Assembly: GCF_963676475.1 (NCBI RefSeq)
Contig: NZ_OY781106.1
Coordinates: 124,001 to 188,000, forward strand
Direction of reading: 5' to 3'
Origin: an uncultured Celeribacter sp.
GTDB taxonomy: Bacteria > Pseudomonadota > Alphaproteobacteria > Rhodobacterales > Rhodobacteraceae
Length of the DNA stretch: 64,000 nt
Positions 43,108-52,079 of this stretch are shown here, in pieces. The notes under the pieces were generated by a model, which worked only from the letters and a program-made list of their open reading frames with translations, was not told the origin of the DNA and did not search any database. Position numbers and translations under genes: made by a program. How positions within the stretch are numbered: position 1 is the first letter of the stretch; each line of letters opens with the position of its first letter.

Positions 43108-44454
43108 ATGTCGCTTTTTTCGAAACTGAAATCCCGTCTGATGAAAACCTCGTCGAAGCTCGACGAAGGGTTGGAAGCCATTGTCGAGGACGGTGGCGAG
43201 GAAAGCAGCGTCGAGGAAGCCTATGTCGAAGAGGTCGCGGCAGAGCCGGAAACGCCGGAGTCGCCTGTTGCGCCCGATGTGACGCCGGAGCCTTTGCCGG
43301 AGCCTACCCCCGAGCCGCAGCCCATCCCAGAGCCTTTGCCGGAAGAGCTGCCGACAGATGTGCCTCAAGAGCTGCCGCAGGACTTGCCAAAGGATGTGCC
43401 GGACACGCCGTCGCCGGATGTGACGCCGCCGTCCGACGTCGCGCCGCTTGAGATGCCTGTGCAGGTGCCGGCTGAAGTTCCGGTAGAGATGCCGGTTGAA
43501 ATCCCGGTTGAAACCGTGATCGAAGCCCCAGTTCAAACTCCCACCCAAACTCGGGCCGAAACCGTCAAACCGGGCTTTTTGGGCCGCCTTCTGGGCCGCA
43601 AGGAAACCAAGACCGTTATCCGCCGCGCGCTGGACGACGATATGCTGGAGCAGCTCGAAGAGCTGTTGATCACCGCCGATATGGGGGTCGAGACCTCCAT
43701 GCGGGTGACCGCCGCCATGGCCGAGGGGCGTTATGGCAAGAAGCTTTCGGTCGAAGAGATCAAACGCCTGATGGCCCAAGAGGTCGCGCGCATCATGGAG
43801 CCGGTGGCCAAACCGATGCCGCTCTACACAAAGACGCCGCAGGTCGTGCTGGTTGTCGGTGTGAACGGTTCGGGCAAGACCACCACCATCGGCAAACTCG
43901 CGAGCCAATTCCGCGCGGCGGGCAAATCCGTTGTGATCGCGGCGGGGGATACTTTCCGCGCCGCCGCCGTTGAGCAATTGCAGGTCTGGGGCGAGCGCGC
44001 CGGTGTGCCGGTCTTGACCGCGCCCGAGGGTTCCGATCCGGCGAGCCTTGCCTTTGACGCGATGACCAAGGCGCAGGAGACCGGCGCCGATTTGTTGATG
44101 ATCGACACGGCGGGCCGGTTGCAAAACCGCGCCGACCTGATGGAAGAACTGGCCAAGATCGTCCGGGTGATCCGCAAAAAGGACGAGACCGCGCCGCACA
44201 ACACTTTGCTTGTACTCGACGCGACGACAGGGCAAAACGCGGTTTCTCAGGTTGAGATTTTCCAAAAGATCGCGGATGTCTCCGGCCTTGTGATGACGAA
44301 ACTCGATGGGACCGCCAAGGGTGGGGTTCTGGTCAGTCTGGCCGATAAATTCGGTCTTCCGATCCACGCGATTGGCGTGGGTGAACAGATTGACGATCTC
44401 GCCCCCTTCGATCCCGAAGAATTTGCCGCGGCCCTGACGGGTCTGGAGGTTTGA
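43108..44454 (+). CDS. ftsY: Signal recognition particle receptor FtsY
   Basis: 448 residues. An acidic, Pro/Glu-rich A region of about 150 residues has PEP and VPVEMP-like repeats. The NG GTPase domain follows: GVNGSGKTTTIGKLA P-loop (about residue 250), AGDTFRAAAVEQL, LLMIDTAGRLQ and TKLDGTAKGG. It docks SRP-ribosome complexes at the membrane. ATG 43108 follows GGAGG; the long open frame upstream is antisense to the AlkB-like gene. It heads a run of four tightly spaced genes. Confidence 0.97.
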   Translation: MSLFSKLKSRLMKTSSKLDEGLEAIVEDGGEESSVEEAYVEEVAAEPETPESPVAPDVTPEPLPEPTPEPQPIPEPLPEELPTDVPQELPQDLPKDVPDTPSPDVTPPSDVAPLEMPVQVPAEVPVEMPVEIPVETVIEAPVQTPTQTRAETVKPGFLGRLLGRKETKTVIRRALDDDMLEQLEELLITADMGVETSMRVTAAMAEGRYGKKLSVEEIKRLMAQEVARIMEPVAKPMPLYTKTPQVVLVVGVNGSGKTTTIGKLASQFRAAGKSVVIAAGDTFRAAAVEQLQVWGERAGVPVLTAPEGSDPASLAFDAMTKAQETGADLLMIDTAGRLQNRADLMEELAKIVRVIRKKDETAPHNTLLVLDATTGQNAVSQVEIFQKIADVSGLVMTKLDGTAKGGVLVSLADKFGLPIHAIGVGEQIDDLAPFDPEEFAAALTGLEV

Positions 44455-44882
44455 TGCTCGAAATTCTGCACGCCATTGGTCCCCAGAGCTGGGTCTCTGC
44501 GGGGAACCCGCTGGAACGACGCGAGGCGATTCAGGAGCTGTTTTTCGATCACCCGGTCTGCCCGGACGACACGGCGGAGGATTGGCCCGAAGACCGCGAG
44601 CTTTACGCTGAAATGGTCGTGGTCAAGGGGGAGAGCCTGGTGGGCACGGCCATGTTGGTGGTGGACCCTGACCGCGAAGACCGCCCGGCCCGCATCTGGG
44701 GCATGGGGGTTTTGCCGGAGTTTCGCACCGATTTCGTGATCCGCACGCTGGAAGAAGCGCTGATCACGGCGGGCTATCTGGACCCGGCATACCCGTTTAT
44801 CGAGGCGACCGACGGGATGCTGGTGCCGAATCCCTATTCCGACATGCCGGGGCTTTCGCGGTCCGATCCGCGCGCGGCGTAA
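44454..44882 (+). CDS. Unknown 142-residue protein coupled to ftsY
   Basis: Starts at the TGATG overlap with the ftsY stop, so translation is coupled. The sequence is acidic, without membrane spans. MLEILHAIGPQSWVSAGNPLERREAIQELFFDHP and RIWGMGVLPEFRTDFVIRTLEEAL give a mixed alpha/beta pattern that could be a diverged acyltransferase (GNAT-like) fold, but no acetyl-CoA loop is visible. Function unknown. Confidence 0.75.
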   Translation: MLEILHAIGPQSWVSAGNPLERREAIQELFFDHPVCPDDTAEDWPEDRELYAEMVVVKGESLVGTAMLVVDPDREDRPARIWGMGVLPEFRTDFVIRTLEEALITAGYLDPAYPFIEATDGMLVPNPYSDMPGLSRSDPRAA

Positions 44883-44950
44883 AGGCTTGCTCAGTCGCTG
44901 TGCAGTTTCAGGCTCTGGACCTTTGTCGGAGCGAGAGATAGCAGGGACGC

Positions 44951-45853
44951 ATGAGCGATTTCATCCTTTCCCTTGAGGGCACGGAAACGGGCCACCACGC
45001 GGCGCTGATCCTGGCGCTGATGGCGGCGTTTTTGCATGCACTTTTTGGCGCGCTGCAAAAAGGGCGGCACGATCCGTGGCTGTCGCGCGGTGCGATGGAT
45101 TTCTTTTACGGCATCATGGCGGCACCTTTTGCATTGTTCGTTGTGCCCTGGCCGGAACCGCATATGTGGTTGATTTTCCTTGGCATGTTCGTGATCCACA
45201 TGGGCTATAAAATCGCCCAGGGCTACACTTACACCAAAGGCGCTTATACCGTGGTTTACCCGGTGGTGCGCGGTTCGGGGCCGCTTTTTGCGGTGGTCGC
45301 TGCCGGGTTCGTCTTTGGCGAACATTTCACCTTGGTGCAGTGGCTCGGCGTTTTGGTGCTGATCTCCGGCATCTTCGGTCTGGCGCTTTACAACCTGCGG
45401 ACCATCACGGTCGGGCGCGACACCATGGTGCCCGCCTTGATGCTCGCGGTGCTGACGGGCGCTTTCGTCGCACTTTACACGACCTATGACGCCTACGGCA
45501 TCCGCTCCACTGCCGATCCATTCACATTCTTGGCGTGGTTCTTTTTCCTCGACGGTTTGGTGATGCCCGTGGTGGCGTTTCTGCGCTACCGGAATATGGA
45601 GTTCAAACCCGCTCTCGGGCCGCTCGCGGTCAAAGGGTTCTTTGGTGGCATCGTCGCCTATTTCTCCTTTGGCTGTATCATGTTGGCGACCCGTCTTGAT
45701 AACGTCGGAGAGGCGGCTGTGCTGCGCGAAACCTCCACCGTTTTCGCCGCGCTGATCGGATGGATCGTGTTGGGCGAAAAGGTGGGGCCGAGAAGATTGT
45801 CCCTCATGGCCTTGATTGCCTTGGGCGCGGTCATAGTTGAGATGGGTGGATAA
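44951..45853 (+). CDS. EamA-family transporter
   Basis: 300-residue DMT-superfamily protein with ten helices in two repeats (about residues 15-145 and 160-295), including GYTYTKGAYTVVYPVVRGSG and the LRETSTVFAALIGWIVLGEKVG stretch. It follows the ftsY-coupled unknown after 68 bases and precedes yciB after nine. The substrate is unknown. The linkage to ftsY suggests housekeeping rather than drug export. Confidence 0.9.
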   Translation: MSDFILSLEGTETGHHAALILALMAAFLHALFGALQKGRHDPWLSRGAMDFFYGIMAAPFALFVVPWPEPHMWLIFLGMFVIHMGYKIAQGYTYTKGAYTVVYPVVRGSGPLFAVVAAGFVFGEHFTLVQWLGVLVLISGIFGLALYNLRTITVGRDTMVPALMLAVLTGAFVALYTTYDAYGIRSTADPFTFLAWFFFLDGLVMPVVAFLRYRNMEFKPALGPLAVKGFFGGIVAYFSFGCIMLATRLDNVGEAAVLRETSTVFAALIGWIVLGEKVGPRRLSLMALIALGAVIVEMGG

Positions 45854-45862
45854 GGAGCGCGC

Positions 45863-46507
45863 ATGTCGGACGAAAAACAGATCAAGCCTTGGGTGAAACC
45901 GGTTCTCGAAATGGGGCCGATCCTGGCGTTTTTCGCGGGCTATATCGCGTTGCGCGACCATGTGTTCACCATCGGGGGGACTGAGTATTCCGGGTTTATC
46001 GTGATGACGGCGGTGTTCATCCCGCTTTTGGCGCTCTCGACGCTGATCCTCTGGCGTCTGACCGGCAAGCTGTCGGCGATGCAGATCATGACGCTGGTGC
46101 TGGTCGTCGTCTTTGGGGGGCTCACGATTTGGCTCAACGACGAACGGTTTTTCAAGATGAAGCCGACGATGATTTACATCATGTTCGGGGCTATTCTGGG
46201 TGTCGGGCTTTTGCGCTCGAAAAGCTATCTTTCGCTGGTTCTGGGCGAGGTGATGCCGCTGGATGCGGATGGCTGGCGCAAGCTTGAGTTCCGCATGATG
46301 CTGTTTTTCTTCGGGCTGGCCGTCGCCAATGAAGCCATCTGGCGCACGATGACGACGGACACTTGGGTGAAGTTCAAGACCTTTGGCCTGCCGATCGCGA
46401 TGCTGGCGTTTTTCATGGCGCAAAGCGGGTTGATGGCGCGGCACTCGACCGAAGACGACACGAAAAAGGCCGACACAAAAGAGGCGGACAAGGACGCGGC
46501 GGAGTAA
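45863..46507 (+). CDS. yciB: Septation protein A (YciB/IspZ)
   Basis: 214-residue inner-membrane protein with about five helices. KPWVKPVLEMGPILAFF, the FFKMKPTMIYIMFGAILGVGL stretch and FRMMLFFFGLAVANEAIWRT are typical of the intracellular septation family, which works with the cell-wall/division machinery. The C-terminus is a charged Asp/Lys repeat tail (KKADTKEADKDAAE). It is the last gene of the ftsY group and stops three bases before the convergent hydrolase. Confidence 0.94.
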   Translation: MSDEKQIKPWVKPVLEMGPILAFFAGYIALRDHVFTIGGTEYSGFIVMTAVFIPLLALSTLILWRLTGKLSAMQIMTLVLVVVFGGLTIWLNDERFFKMKPTMIYIMFGAILGVGLLRSKSYLSLVLGEVMPLDADGWRKLEFRMMLFFFGLAVANEAIWRTMTTDTWVKFKTFGLPIAMLAFFMAQSGLMARHSTEDDTKKADTKEADKDAAE

Positions 46508-46510
46508 CCG

Positions 46511-47623
46511 CTACGTCCCGGTGATCGTGTAGGGAAGATAGGCAATCGCCAAGGCTGCGGAGCCGGTGAGGCTCAGCCCTTCGATCAGAATATCCTGTCC
46601 GGGCGCGCCGCCGACGATGCGGTCGACAAAGCTGCGTGAGGCGATCATCGACAAAAGCTCCGGAGACCTCATCAGGCTTGAATGCCCAAGTGGGCCGGGG
46701 CGGGGCGCGACGGTCGTGTCGACGACCAATACGCCAAGGCGCCGCAATTCCTCGATATTCTCCGCCTCTCCCACGCGGGGATGGCCGCCTGTGAGCACGG
46801 ATGACAGTTTTAACGCCCGATCCCGGCGCGAGGCAAAGACCGCCAGCTCGACGTCATATGGGCGCAGATCTTTGACCTGTGTGCGGAACAGGTCGATGTC
46901 GATGTCGGCCTGCACCAAGACCACGCCGTTCAGGCGGTCCAGCGTTTCGCGGTCCCCCTCGAGCGCCAGCCGTTTGAGGGCCTCCATCGTCAAAAGTCCG
47001 CCCATGGAATGCGCCAGAATGGTGATCTGTTCGGCCTGACTTTGGGCCAGATCGCGCAGGGTCTGGGCCAGCGCCTTGCGGGCAAACAAAACGGAATCGC
47101 GATCGTAGGCGTAGCGCGAAATCCGCCCCGCTGAGGGCCATGAAAACAGCACCATCGGCTGATCCAGTTGGAAATCCGTGGCGATCTGGGCCGCGCGGAA
47201 CACGGCGCCGGGGTAGGACACGTTGTAACCGTGGACGAACAAAACGACACCGCGGTCGCCTTTGGGCAGGGCGCGGACGCGTTGGTTCAGCACCTGTCGG
47301 AAATCGGGTTCAGTGTCGAACCGCTGGCTGTCTGCGACGAAAAATTGCCGCTCGGGGGCGAGAGGCGTGCGGGGGAAGGAAAACTCGCCGGGATTGCGAT
47401 CCCTCGGCACCGAGATTTGGTAATCGCAAAAAAACCGCGTGTCGGAGCGCGCGGCTTCAAAGACCTGATGCGGGTCCTGCGACACGGCGCGGTTGGTGAC
47501 GACCAAAAGGTCGCGCGTCTTCTCTGCCTCAATGTCCGGTGAGACATTCATCAAGGGCACGGAACAAGCGCTGAGACACAGCGCGCTGCCGCCCAGGATC
47601 ATCTCCCGCCGGGTGAGGATCAC
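46511..47623 (-). CDS. Lipoprotein alpha/beta hydrolase, DUF900 type
   Basis: 370 residues. The N-terminus carries a twin-Arg-like opening (RREMILGGSALCLSAC) and a lipobox ending at Cys about residue 20. The DUF900 core has VLFVHGYNVSY (oxyanion strand), a Ser nucleophile in LAHSMGGLL (about residue 205) and HSSL near the likely catalytic His. It is probably an envelope esterase or lipase. Its ATG overlaps the GST stop by four bases (ATGA), so the two are co-translated. A second hydrolase gene lies upstream of the GST. Confidence 0.86.
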   Translation of the reverse strand: MILTRREMILGGSALCLSACSVPLMNVSPDIEAEKTRDLLVVTNRAVSQDPHQVFEAARSDTRFFCDYQISVPRDRNPGEFSFPRTPLAPERQFFVADSQRFDTEPDFRQVLNQRVRALPKGDRGVVLFVHGYNVSYPGAVFRAAQIATDFQLDQPMVLFSWPSAGRISRYAYDRDSVLFARKALAQTLRDLAQSQAEQITILAHSMGGLLTMEALKRLALEGDRETLDRLNGVVLVQADIDIDLFRTQVKDLRPYDVELAVFASRRDRALKLSSVLTGGHPRVGEAENIEELRRLGVLVVDTTVAPRPGPLGHSSLMRSPELLSMIASRSFVDRIVGGAPGQDILIEGLSLTGSAALAIAYLPYTITGT

Positions 47624-48351
47624 TTTTGTGCTCCGCCGGAGCCGTTGCCCTGACCAAAAAGGATTTTCTGAGCCTCTTTGTCATGCGCCGTTTCCGTGCG
47701 TTTCTCAGCCGCCAAGGCCCGTCCACGCTGCACCGCCGGGCGCGACGCGATCCGCGCGATCCAGCGGGCCAGATGCGGTTTGTCGTCGAGGCTCTGTTCC
47801 TGTTTCTCCCACAGGGACGCCCAGGGCCAGATCGCCATATCCGCGATGGAATAGAAATCCCCCGCGACGAATTCCTCCTCCGCCAGACGCCGGTCGAGCA
47901 CGCCATACAAACGCGCCACCTCATTGCGATAGCGGTTCTTGGCATAGGGCAGGTCGTTCGGCGGCTCCATATTGGGGGCGTAGCTCAGAAAATGATGCGC
48001 CTGTCCGGCCATGGGACCGAGCCCCCCCATCTGCCACATCAGCCATTGATCGACGGAGACCTGATCGCGTTCGCCACCACCGTAGAACTTGCCGGATTTA
48101 CGCGCGAGATATTGCAGGATCGCGGCCGATTCAAAGATCGAAATCGGCCGCCCGCCGGGGCCTTCGGGATCGACGATGGCGGGCATGCGGTTGTTCGGTG
48201 CGATCTTGAGAAACTCGGGTGCAAACTGTTCGCCCGCGCCGATGTTCACCAATTTGACCTCATAGGGCAGGTCCATCTCTTCGAGCGCGATGGAGATTTT
48301 CCAGCCATTGGGCGTGGGCCAGTAGTGGAGCGTGATGGGGGTGTCGATCAT
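47620..48351 (-). CDS. Glutathione S-transferase, YghU/YfcG-like
   Basis: 243 residues. The N-terminal thioredoxin fold has TLHYWPTPNGWKISIALEEM and the GSH-contacting NNRMPAIVD and FESAAILQYLA. The C-terminal helical domain has DFYSIADMAIWPWASLW. The TPNG motif with an Asn is like the YghU/YfcG (nu) class, which act as GSH-dependent disulfide reductases. ATG 48351 is chosen over the frame upstream. It overlaps the hydrolase by four bases. Confidence 0.9.
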   Translation of the reverse strand: MIDTPITLHYWPTPNGWKISIALEEMDLPYEVKLVNIGAGEQFAPEFLKIAPNNRMPAIVDPEGPGGRPISIFESAAILQYLARKSGKFYGGGERDQVSVDQWLMWQMGGLGPMAGQAHHFLSYAPNMEPPNDLPYAKNRYRNEVARLYGVLDRRLAEEEFVAGDFYSIADMAIWPWASLWEKQEQSLDDKPHLARWIARIASRPAVQRGRALAAEKRTETAHDKEAQKILFGQGNGSGGAQK

Positions 48352-48401
48352 ATGCCTTGTCCGTGCTGTCGTCACGCCTCGGTGATCCGGGGACGTTTCC
48401 C

Positions 48402-49325
48402 TCAGGATGACGCTTTGCGAGAAAAGGACAAGGGCGAAGCGAAAGGACGGCGCGGCAAAAGATGCGAAAACCGGGGCGCTGACGTGGCGGGAAGCGCCTC
48501 TTGTAACAATCCCATCGGCAGGCGCTCGGGGTGGCGCAGCGCCGTGCGGTAAAATTCAAACACGCCCGCGCGCAGATAGGGCGACCAGTGACAGATTTTT
48601 TTATCTGCCGCGGGAATGTCATAGCCCAAACGCGCCAAGGCTGCGCGGGTTGCGGTGTCGTCGATTTGAATGTCGCACCAACCGCGATGCAATTGCCCCA
48701 ACCCTGCGCCCAGCGAGCGAGAGGGGGCGTGATCAGGGACCAGCGCCATCTCGAAGAGCGCGTCGAAGAGATCATTTTCCCGTGAGGTCACGTTCAACAC
48801 CTCCGCCGTGCGCCCGGCGGCGCTGTCGAGGGCGTGTTCGGCGGTCGAACGAAACTCGGCGGCAGACAAAAGAATCGCGCGGCGTACCGCACCTTCGGGC
48901 AGATGCGGTAAGGCAGATAAGATCACACGCGCGCCCAAAGAGTGGCCCATCACATGGACAGGACGGTCGAGTTTCCAGATCAGCCGGGCCAAGGCCTCGC
49001 CGGTGGCGCGGGCCTCGGAATAGGCCTGCCAGATCGAGCCGCGCGCCTGCCAGCCGAGCGCAATGCAAAGCCCCTCATCGGAGCGCCCGGTGCCAAAGCC
49101 AAGTCCCCGCGGCCAGCTCAGCGCTTTGCGGCACGGCAGGCCGGGATCGAGCGAGAGGATATGGTCATGCGGGTCGTGCTCTGGCACAAGCGGCGAGAAT
49201 TTGTAGCCGTGGACACAGATGACAATCGGCGCGCCCGCGGGCGTCTTCGCCAGAGCCTCGCGCAGGACCAGCGACGTGCCAGCGGGCAAAAAGGACCCAT
49301 CTGTGTTGATCTTCAAAAGGGGCAT
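48402..49325 (-). CDS. Alpha/beta hydrolase, DUF900-related
   Basis: 307 residues, no signal peptide. IVICVHGYKFSP is the oxyanion strand, VHVMGHSLGARV carries the Ser nucleophile (about residue 135), and HLPEG/RGWCDIQIDD surround the later core. A C-terminal Arg/Pro/Ser-rich tail follows. Start 49325 (MPLLKINTDG) is preferred; the frame upstream lies in the metZ leader. It is 50 bases from the GST gene on the same strand and is distinct from the lipoprotein hydrolase at 46511. Confidence 0.85.
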   Translation of the reverse strand: MPLLKINTDGSFLPAGTSLVLREALAKTPAGAPIVICVHGYKFSPLVPEHDPHDHILSLDPGLPCRKALSWPRGLGFGTGRSDEGLCIALGWQARGSIWQAYSEARATGEALARLIWKLDRPVHVMGHSLGARVILSALPHLPEGAVRRAILLSAAEFRSTAEHALDSAAGRTAEVLNVTSRENDLFDALFEMALVPDHAPSRSLGAGLGQLHRGWCDIQIDDTATRAALARLGYDIPAADKKICHWSPYLRAGVFEFYRTALRHPERLPMGLLQEALPATSAPRFSHLLPRRPFASPLSFSRKASS

Positions 49326-49629
49326 CTGCGCCACCCTCTGTTGCCTCACCCGTGTGTCTTCCCTGCCTGTGATATGCGCGAGAAGTGTCACGATGCTGCG
49401 ACAGGGCGGTGAATCTTTGTTAACGAGTGCGGGCGCATCGGTCATGCGCTTGACAGGATGTCGCAGGATTTGTACCCCGCCAGATACAAGACGACGTGGC
49501 GATTTGTTCTCCGGATTGCGGGCCACGCTAAAAACACCGCTAAAGAGGTCAGGACGAGACGCCGGGTTGGTCAGAACCCTCCGCGCCCCAGCCCTTGATC
49601 GAATGGGGATACTGGCGAAAGGGATCATG
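49326..49629. other. 304-base divergent gap carrying the metZ promoter and riboswitch
   Basis: A -35-like TTGACA (49450-49455) precedes a SAM-II aptamer and an 80-base stretch to metZ. No further gene is seen; the frame of the hydrolase stays open through much of it by chance. Confidence 0.75.
49495..49548 (+). promoter_or_regulatory. SAM-II riboswitch (S-adenosylmethionine aptamer)
   Basis: The P1 stem CGTGGC (49495-49500) pairs with GCCACG (49522-49527), enclosing GATTTG and CCGGATTGC. It is followed by CTAAAA and CGCTAAAGAGG, which form the pseudoknot half. This order is the known SAM-II (SAM-alpha) consensus, found upstream of metA, metZ or metX genes in alphaproteobacteria. High SAM should lower metZ expression. 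Matched from memory of the consensus. Confidence 0.93.
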
Positions 49630-50829
49630 ATGACCAAAAAGAACTCGACTGGGAAAGCCTGGAAAACCCAAACCAAACTCATCCACGATGGCGTGCGCCG
49701 CTCGCAATATGGCGAGGTCTCCGAGGCCTTGTTCCTGACGCAGGGCTTTGTCTACGACACCGCCGAGGCCGCCGAAGCGCGGTTCGTCAACCAAGGCGAG
49801 GACGAGTTCATCTACGCCCGCTACGGCAACCCGACGACTCGCATGTTCGAGGATCGGATGGCGGCGATTGAGGGCTGTGAAGACGCTTTTGCGACCGCCT
49901 CGGGCATGGCCGCCGTGGCTGGTGCTTTGATGTCGATCCTCAAAGCGGGCGATCATCTGGTGTCCTCGAAGGCACTGTTTGGCTCGTGTCTTTACATCGT
50001 CACCGAAGTGCTGCCGAAATTCGGCGTCGAGACCACGCTGGTCGATGGCACCAATCTGGACGAGTGGAAGGCCGCGATCCGCCCCGACACCAAAGCCGTG
50101 TTCTGCGAGAGCATTTCCAACCCGACGCTGGAGGTGATCGACCTCAAAGCCGTCTCCGAGCTGGCTCATGCCGTCGGCGCCCTCGTGGTGGTCGACAACG
50201 CCATGTGCACGCCGATTTTCTCCTACGCGAAAGAGGCCGGCGCCGATCTGATCATCTATTCCACCACCAAACATGTGGACGGGCAGGGGCGGTGTCTCGG
50301 CGGCATCATCGCGGGCGACCGCGAGTTGATCCGTGGTCCGGTCGAGATGTATATCAAACACACCGGCGGCGCGATTTCGCCCTTCAACGCCTGGATTCAG
50401 CTCAAATCCCTCGACACGCTCGACCTGCGCGTGCGGCGTCAGGCGGAGACGGCGATGAAACTGTGCGAGGCTTTGGACGGTCACCCGGCGCTCAACACTG
50501 TGCGCTACCCGTCCTACAAATCGCACCCGCAATATGAGTTGGCCAAAACGCAATCCGAGGCCACAGGCACGGTGATCACCATTGATCTCAAGGGCGGCAA
50601 AGACGCGGCGTTCAAATTCCTCAACGCGCTTGAGGTCTTTACCCTGTCGAACAATTTCGCCGATGCGAAATCTATCGCGACGCATCCCTGTACCACGACT
50701 CACAAGAACGTGCCGGTCGAGAAGCGCCCGGAATTGGGGCTGACCGACGGTCTCGTGCGGCTCTCGATGGGGCTTGAGGACGGCGAAGACATCATCGCGG
50801 ATATTTTGAACGCGCTCGAAGCGGTTTGA
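49630..50829 (+). CDS. metZ: O-succinylhomoserine sulfhydrylase
   Basis: 399-residue PLP enzyme of the Cys/Met-metabolism family making homocysteine from O-succinylhomoserine and sulfide. TRMFEDRMAAIEGCED, the PLP lysine in YSTTKHVDGQGR (about residue 210) and FNAWIQLKSLDTLDLR are intact. ATG 49630 is six bases after AAAGGG; ATG 49627 is also possible. The SAM-II riboswitch in the leader supports a methionine-pathway role. Confidence 0.95.
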   Translation: MTKKNSTGKAWKTQTKLIHDGVRRSQYGEVSEALFLTQGFVYDTAEAAEARFVNQGEDEFIYARYGNPTTRMFEDRMAAIEGCEDAFATASGMAAVAGALMSILKAGDHLVSSKALFGSCLYIVTEVLPKFGVETTLVDGTNLDEWKAAIRPDTKAVFCESISNPTLEVIDLKAVSELAHAVGALVVVDNAMCTPIFSYAKEAGADLIIYSTTKHVDGQGRCLGGIIAGDRELIRGPVEMYIKHTGGAISPFNAWIQLKSLDTLDLRVRRQAETAMKLCEALDGHPALNTVRYPSYKSHPQYELAKTQSEATGTVITIDLKGGKDAAFKFLNALEVFTLSNNFADAKSIATHPCTTTHKNVPVEKRPELGLTDGLVRLSMGLEDGEDIIADILNALEAV

Positions 50830-50906
50830 TCCAATCGCAAATCCCCTTCGTAGTGGTAATCTCTGTGAAACCTCTTATATGAGGCGCAGCGTTGAAGGGA
50901 TTTTCG

Positions 50907-52022
50907 ATGAACATGCATCCGAGCGATCTTGAGAAGAATGACCGGGCGGCCGCTGAGGCCGCTCTTGCGACCCTGCGGGACTGGGCTGCCAAGGCCACGC
51001 CGACCGAAGTGGCCGAGCTTGACCCGGCCATCGCGCGGCTTTTGCCCGAGGCCAATGATTTCGCCAACTACCCGGCGCTGCGTCGCGCCTACCCGGAAGA
51101 TTTCGAGGTGGACGAGGCCTATAAAGAAGGGCTGCCCGATCTGCAAAACGGACCGGAAAGCCTGATCAAGGGCGCCAAGCGGCAAATCCAGCATGTCGGC
51201 ATTTCGAATTTCCGTCTGCCGATCCGGTTCCGCACCCGCGACAGTTTGAATGGCGGCGGCGATCTGACGCTTGAGACCTCCGTCACCGGCACTGTGTCCT
51301 TGGAGGCGGAGAAAAAGGGCATCAACATGTCCCGGATCATGCGTTCGTTCTACAAACACGCCGAGCGCAGCTTTTCCTTCGACGTGATCGAGGCCGCTCT
51401 GCGCGATTATCAAAGCGATCTCGACAGTTTCGATGCGCGCATCCAGATGCGGTTTTCTTTCCCGGTGAAACGGCCGTCTTTGCGCTCCGGTCTTGAGGGT
51501 TATCAGTATTACGACATCGCGCTGGAACTCGTCGAAGTCGCCGGTAAAATGACAGAAATCATGCATTTGGACTATGTGTATAGCTCCACTTGCCCCTGTT
51601 CTCTTGAACTTTCCGAACATGCGCGCCGCACACGGCATCAACTCGCGACGCCGCATTCGCAACGCTCCGTGGCGCGGATTTCGGTCGAGGTGAAAAACCA
51701 GCAAGACACGCTTTGGTTCGAGGATCTGATTGATCTCTGCCGCCAAGCCGTGCCGACCGAGACGCAGGTGATGGTGAAACGCGAGGACGAACAAGCCTTC
51801 GCTGAACTGAACGCCGCAAACCCGATTTTCGTCGAAGACGCGGCGCGTTTGTTCTCCGAAGTCTTGGAAAACGATCCGCGCATCGGCGATTTCCGCGTGG
51901 TCGCCTCGCATCAGGAAAGCCTGCATTCGCATGATGCCGTGTCGGTCTTGACCGAAGGAGAGACCTTTGCCGCGCAAAGCCTCGATCCGAAACTGTTTTC
52001 GACACTGTTCCACGTCGGATAA
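50907..52022 (+). CDS. folE2: GTP cyclohydrolase FolE2 (type IB)
   Basis: 371 residues. Converts GTP to 7,8-dihydroneopterin triphosphate for folate. The family hallmark HVGISNFRLPIRFR, then VYSSTCPCSLELSEH with the metal-ligand Cys and ERSFSFDV are present. FolE2 is the zinc-independent alternative to FolE. ATG 50907 follows GAAGGGA at six bases; a TTG 15 bases upstream is rejected. It follows metZ after 77 bases. Confidence 0.95.
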   Translation: MNMHPSDLEKNDRAAAEAALATLRDWAAKATPTEVAELDPAIARLLPEANDFANYPALRRAYPEDFEVDEAYKEGLPDLQNGPESLIKGAKRQIQHVGISNFRLPIRFRTRDSLNGGGDLTLETSVTGTVSLEAEKKGINMSRIMRSFYKHAERSFSFDVIEAALRDYQSDLDSFDARIQMRFSFPVKRPSLRSGLEGYQYYDIALELVEVAGKMTEIMHLDYVYSSTCPCSLELSEHARRTRHQLATPHSQRSVARISVEVKNQQDTLWFEDLIDLCRQAVPTETQVMVKREDEQAFAELNAANPIFVEDAARLFSEVLENDPRIGDFRVVASHQESLHSHDAVSVLTEGETFAAQSLDPKLFSTLFHVG

Positions 52023-52079
52023 GCGCCGGAGACCATCTAAACACTGGACCTGTCGCCGACGCTTGGGTTAGGTGACGTC

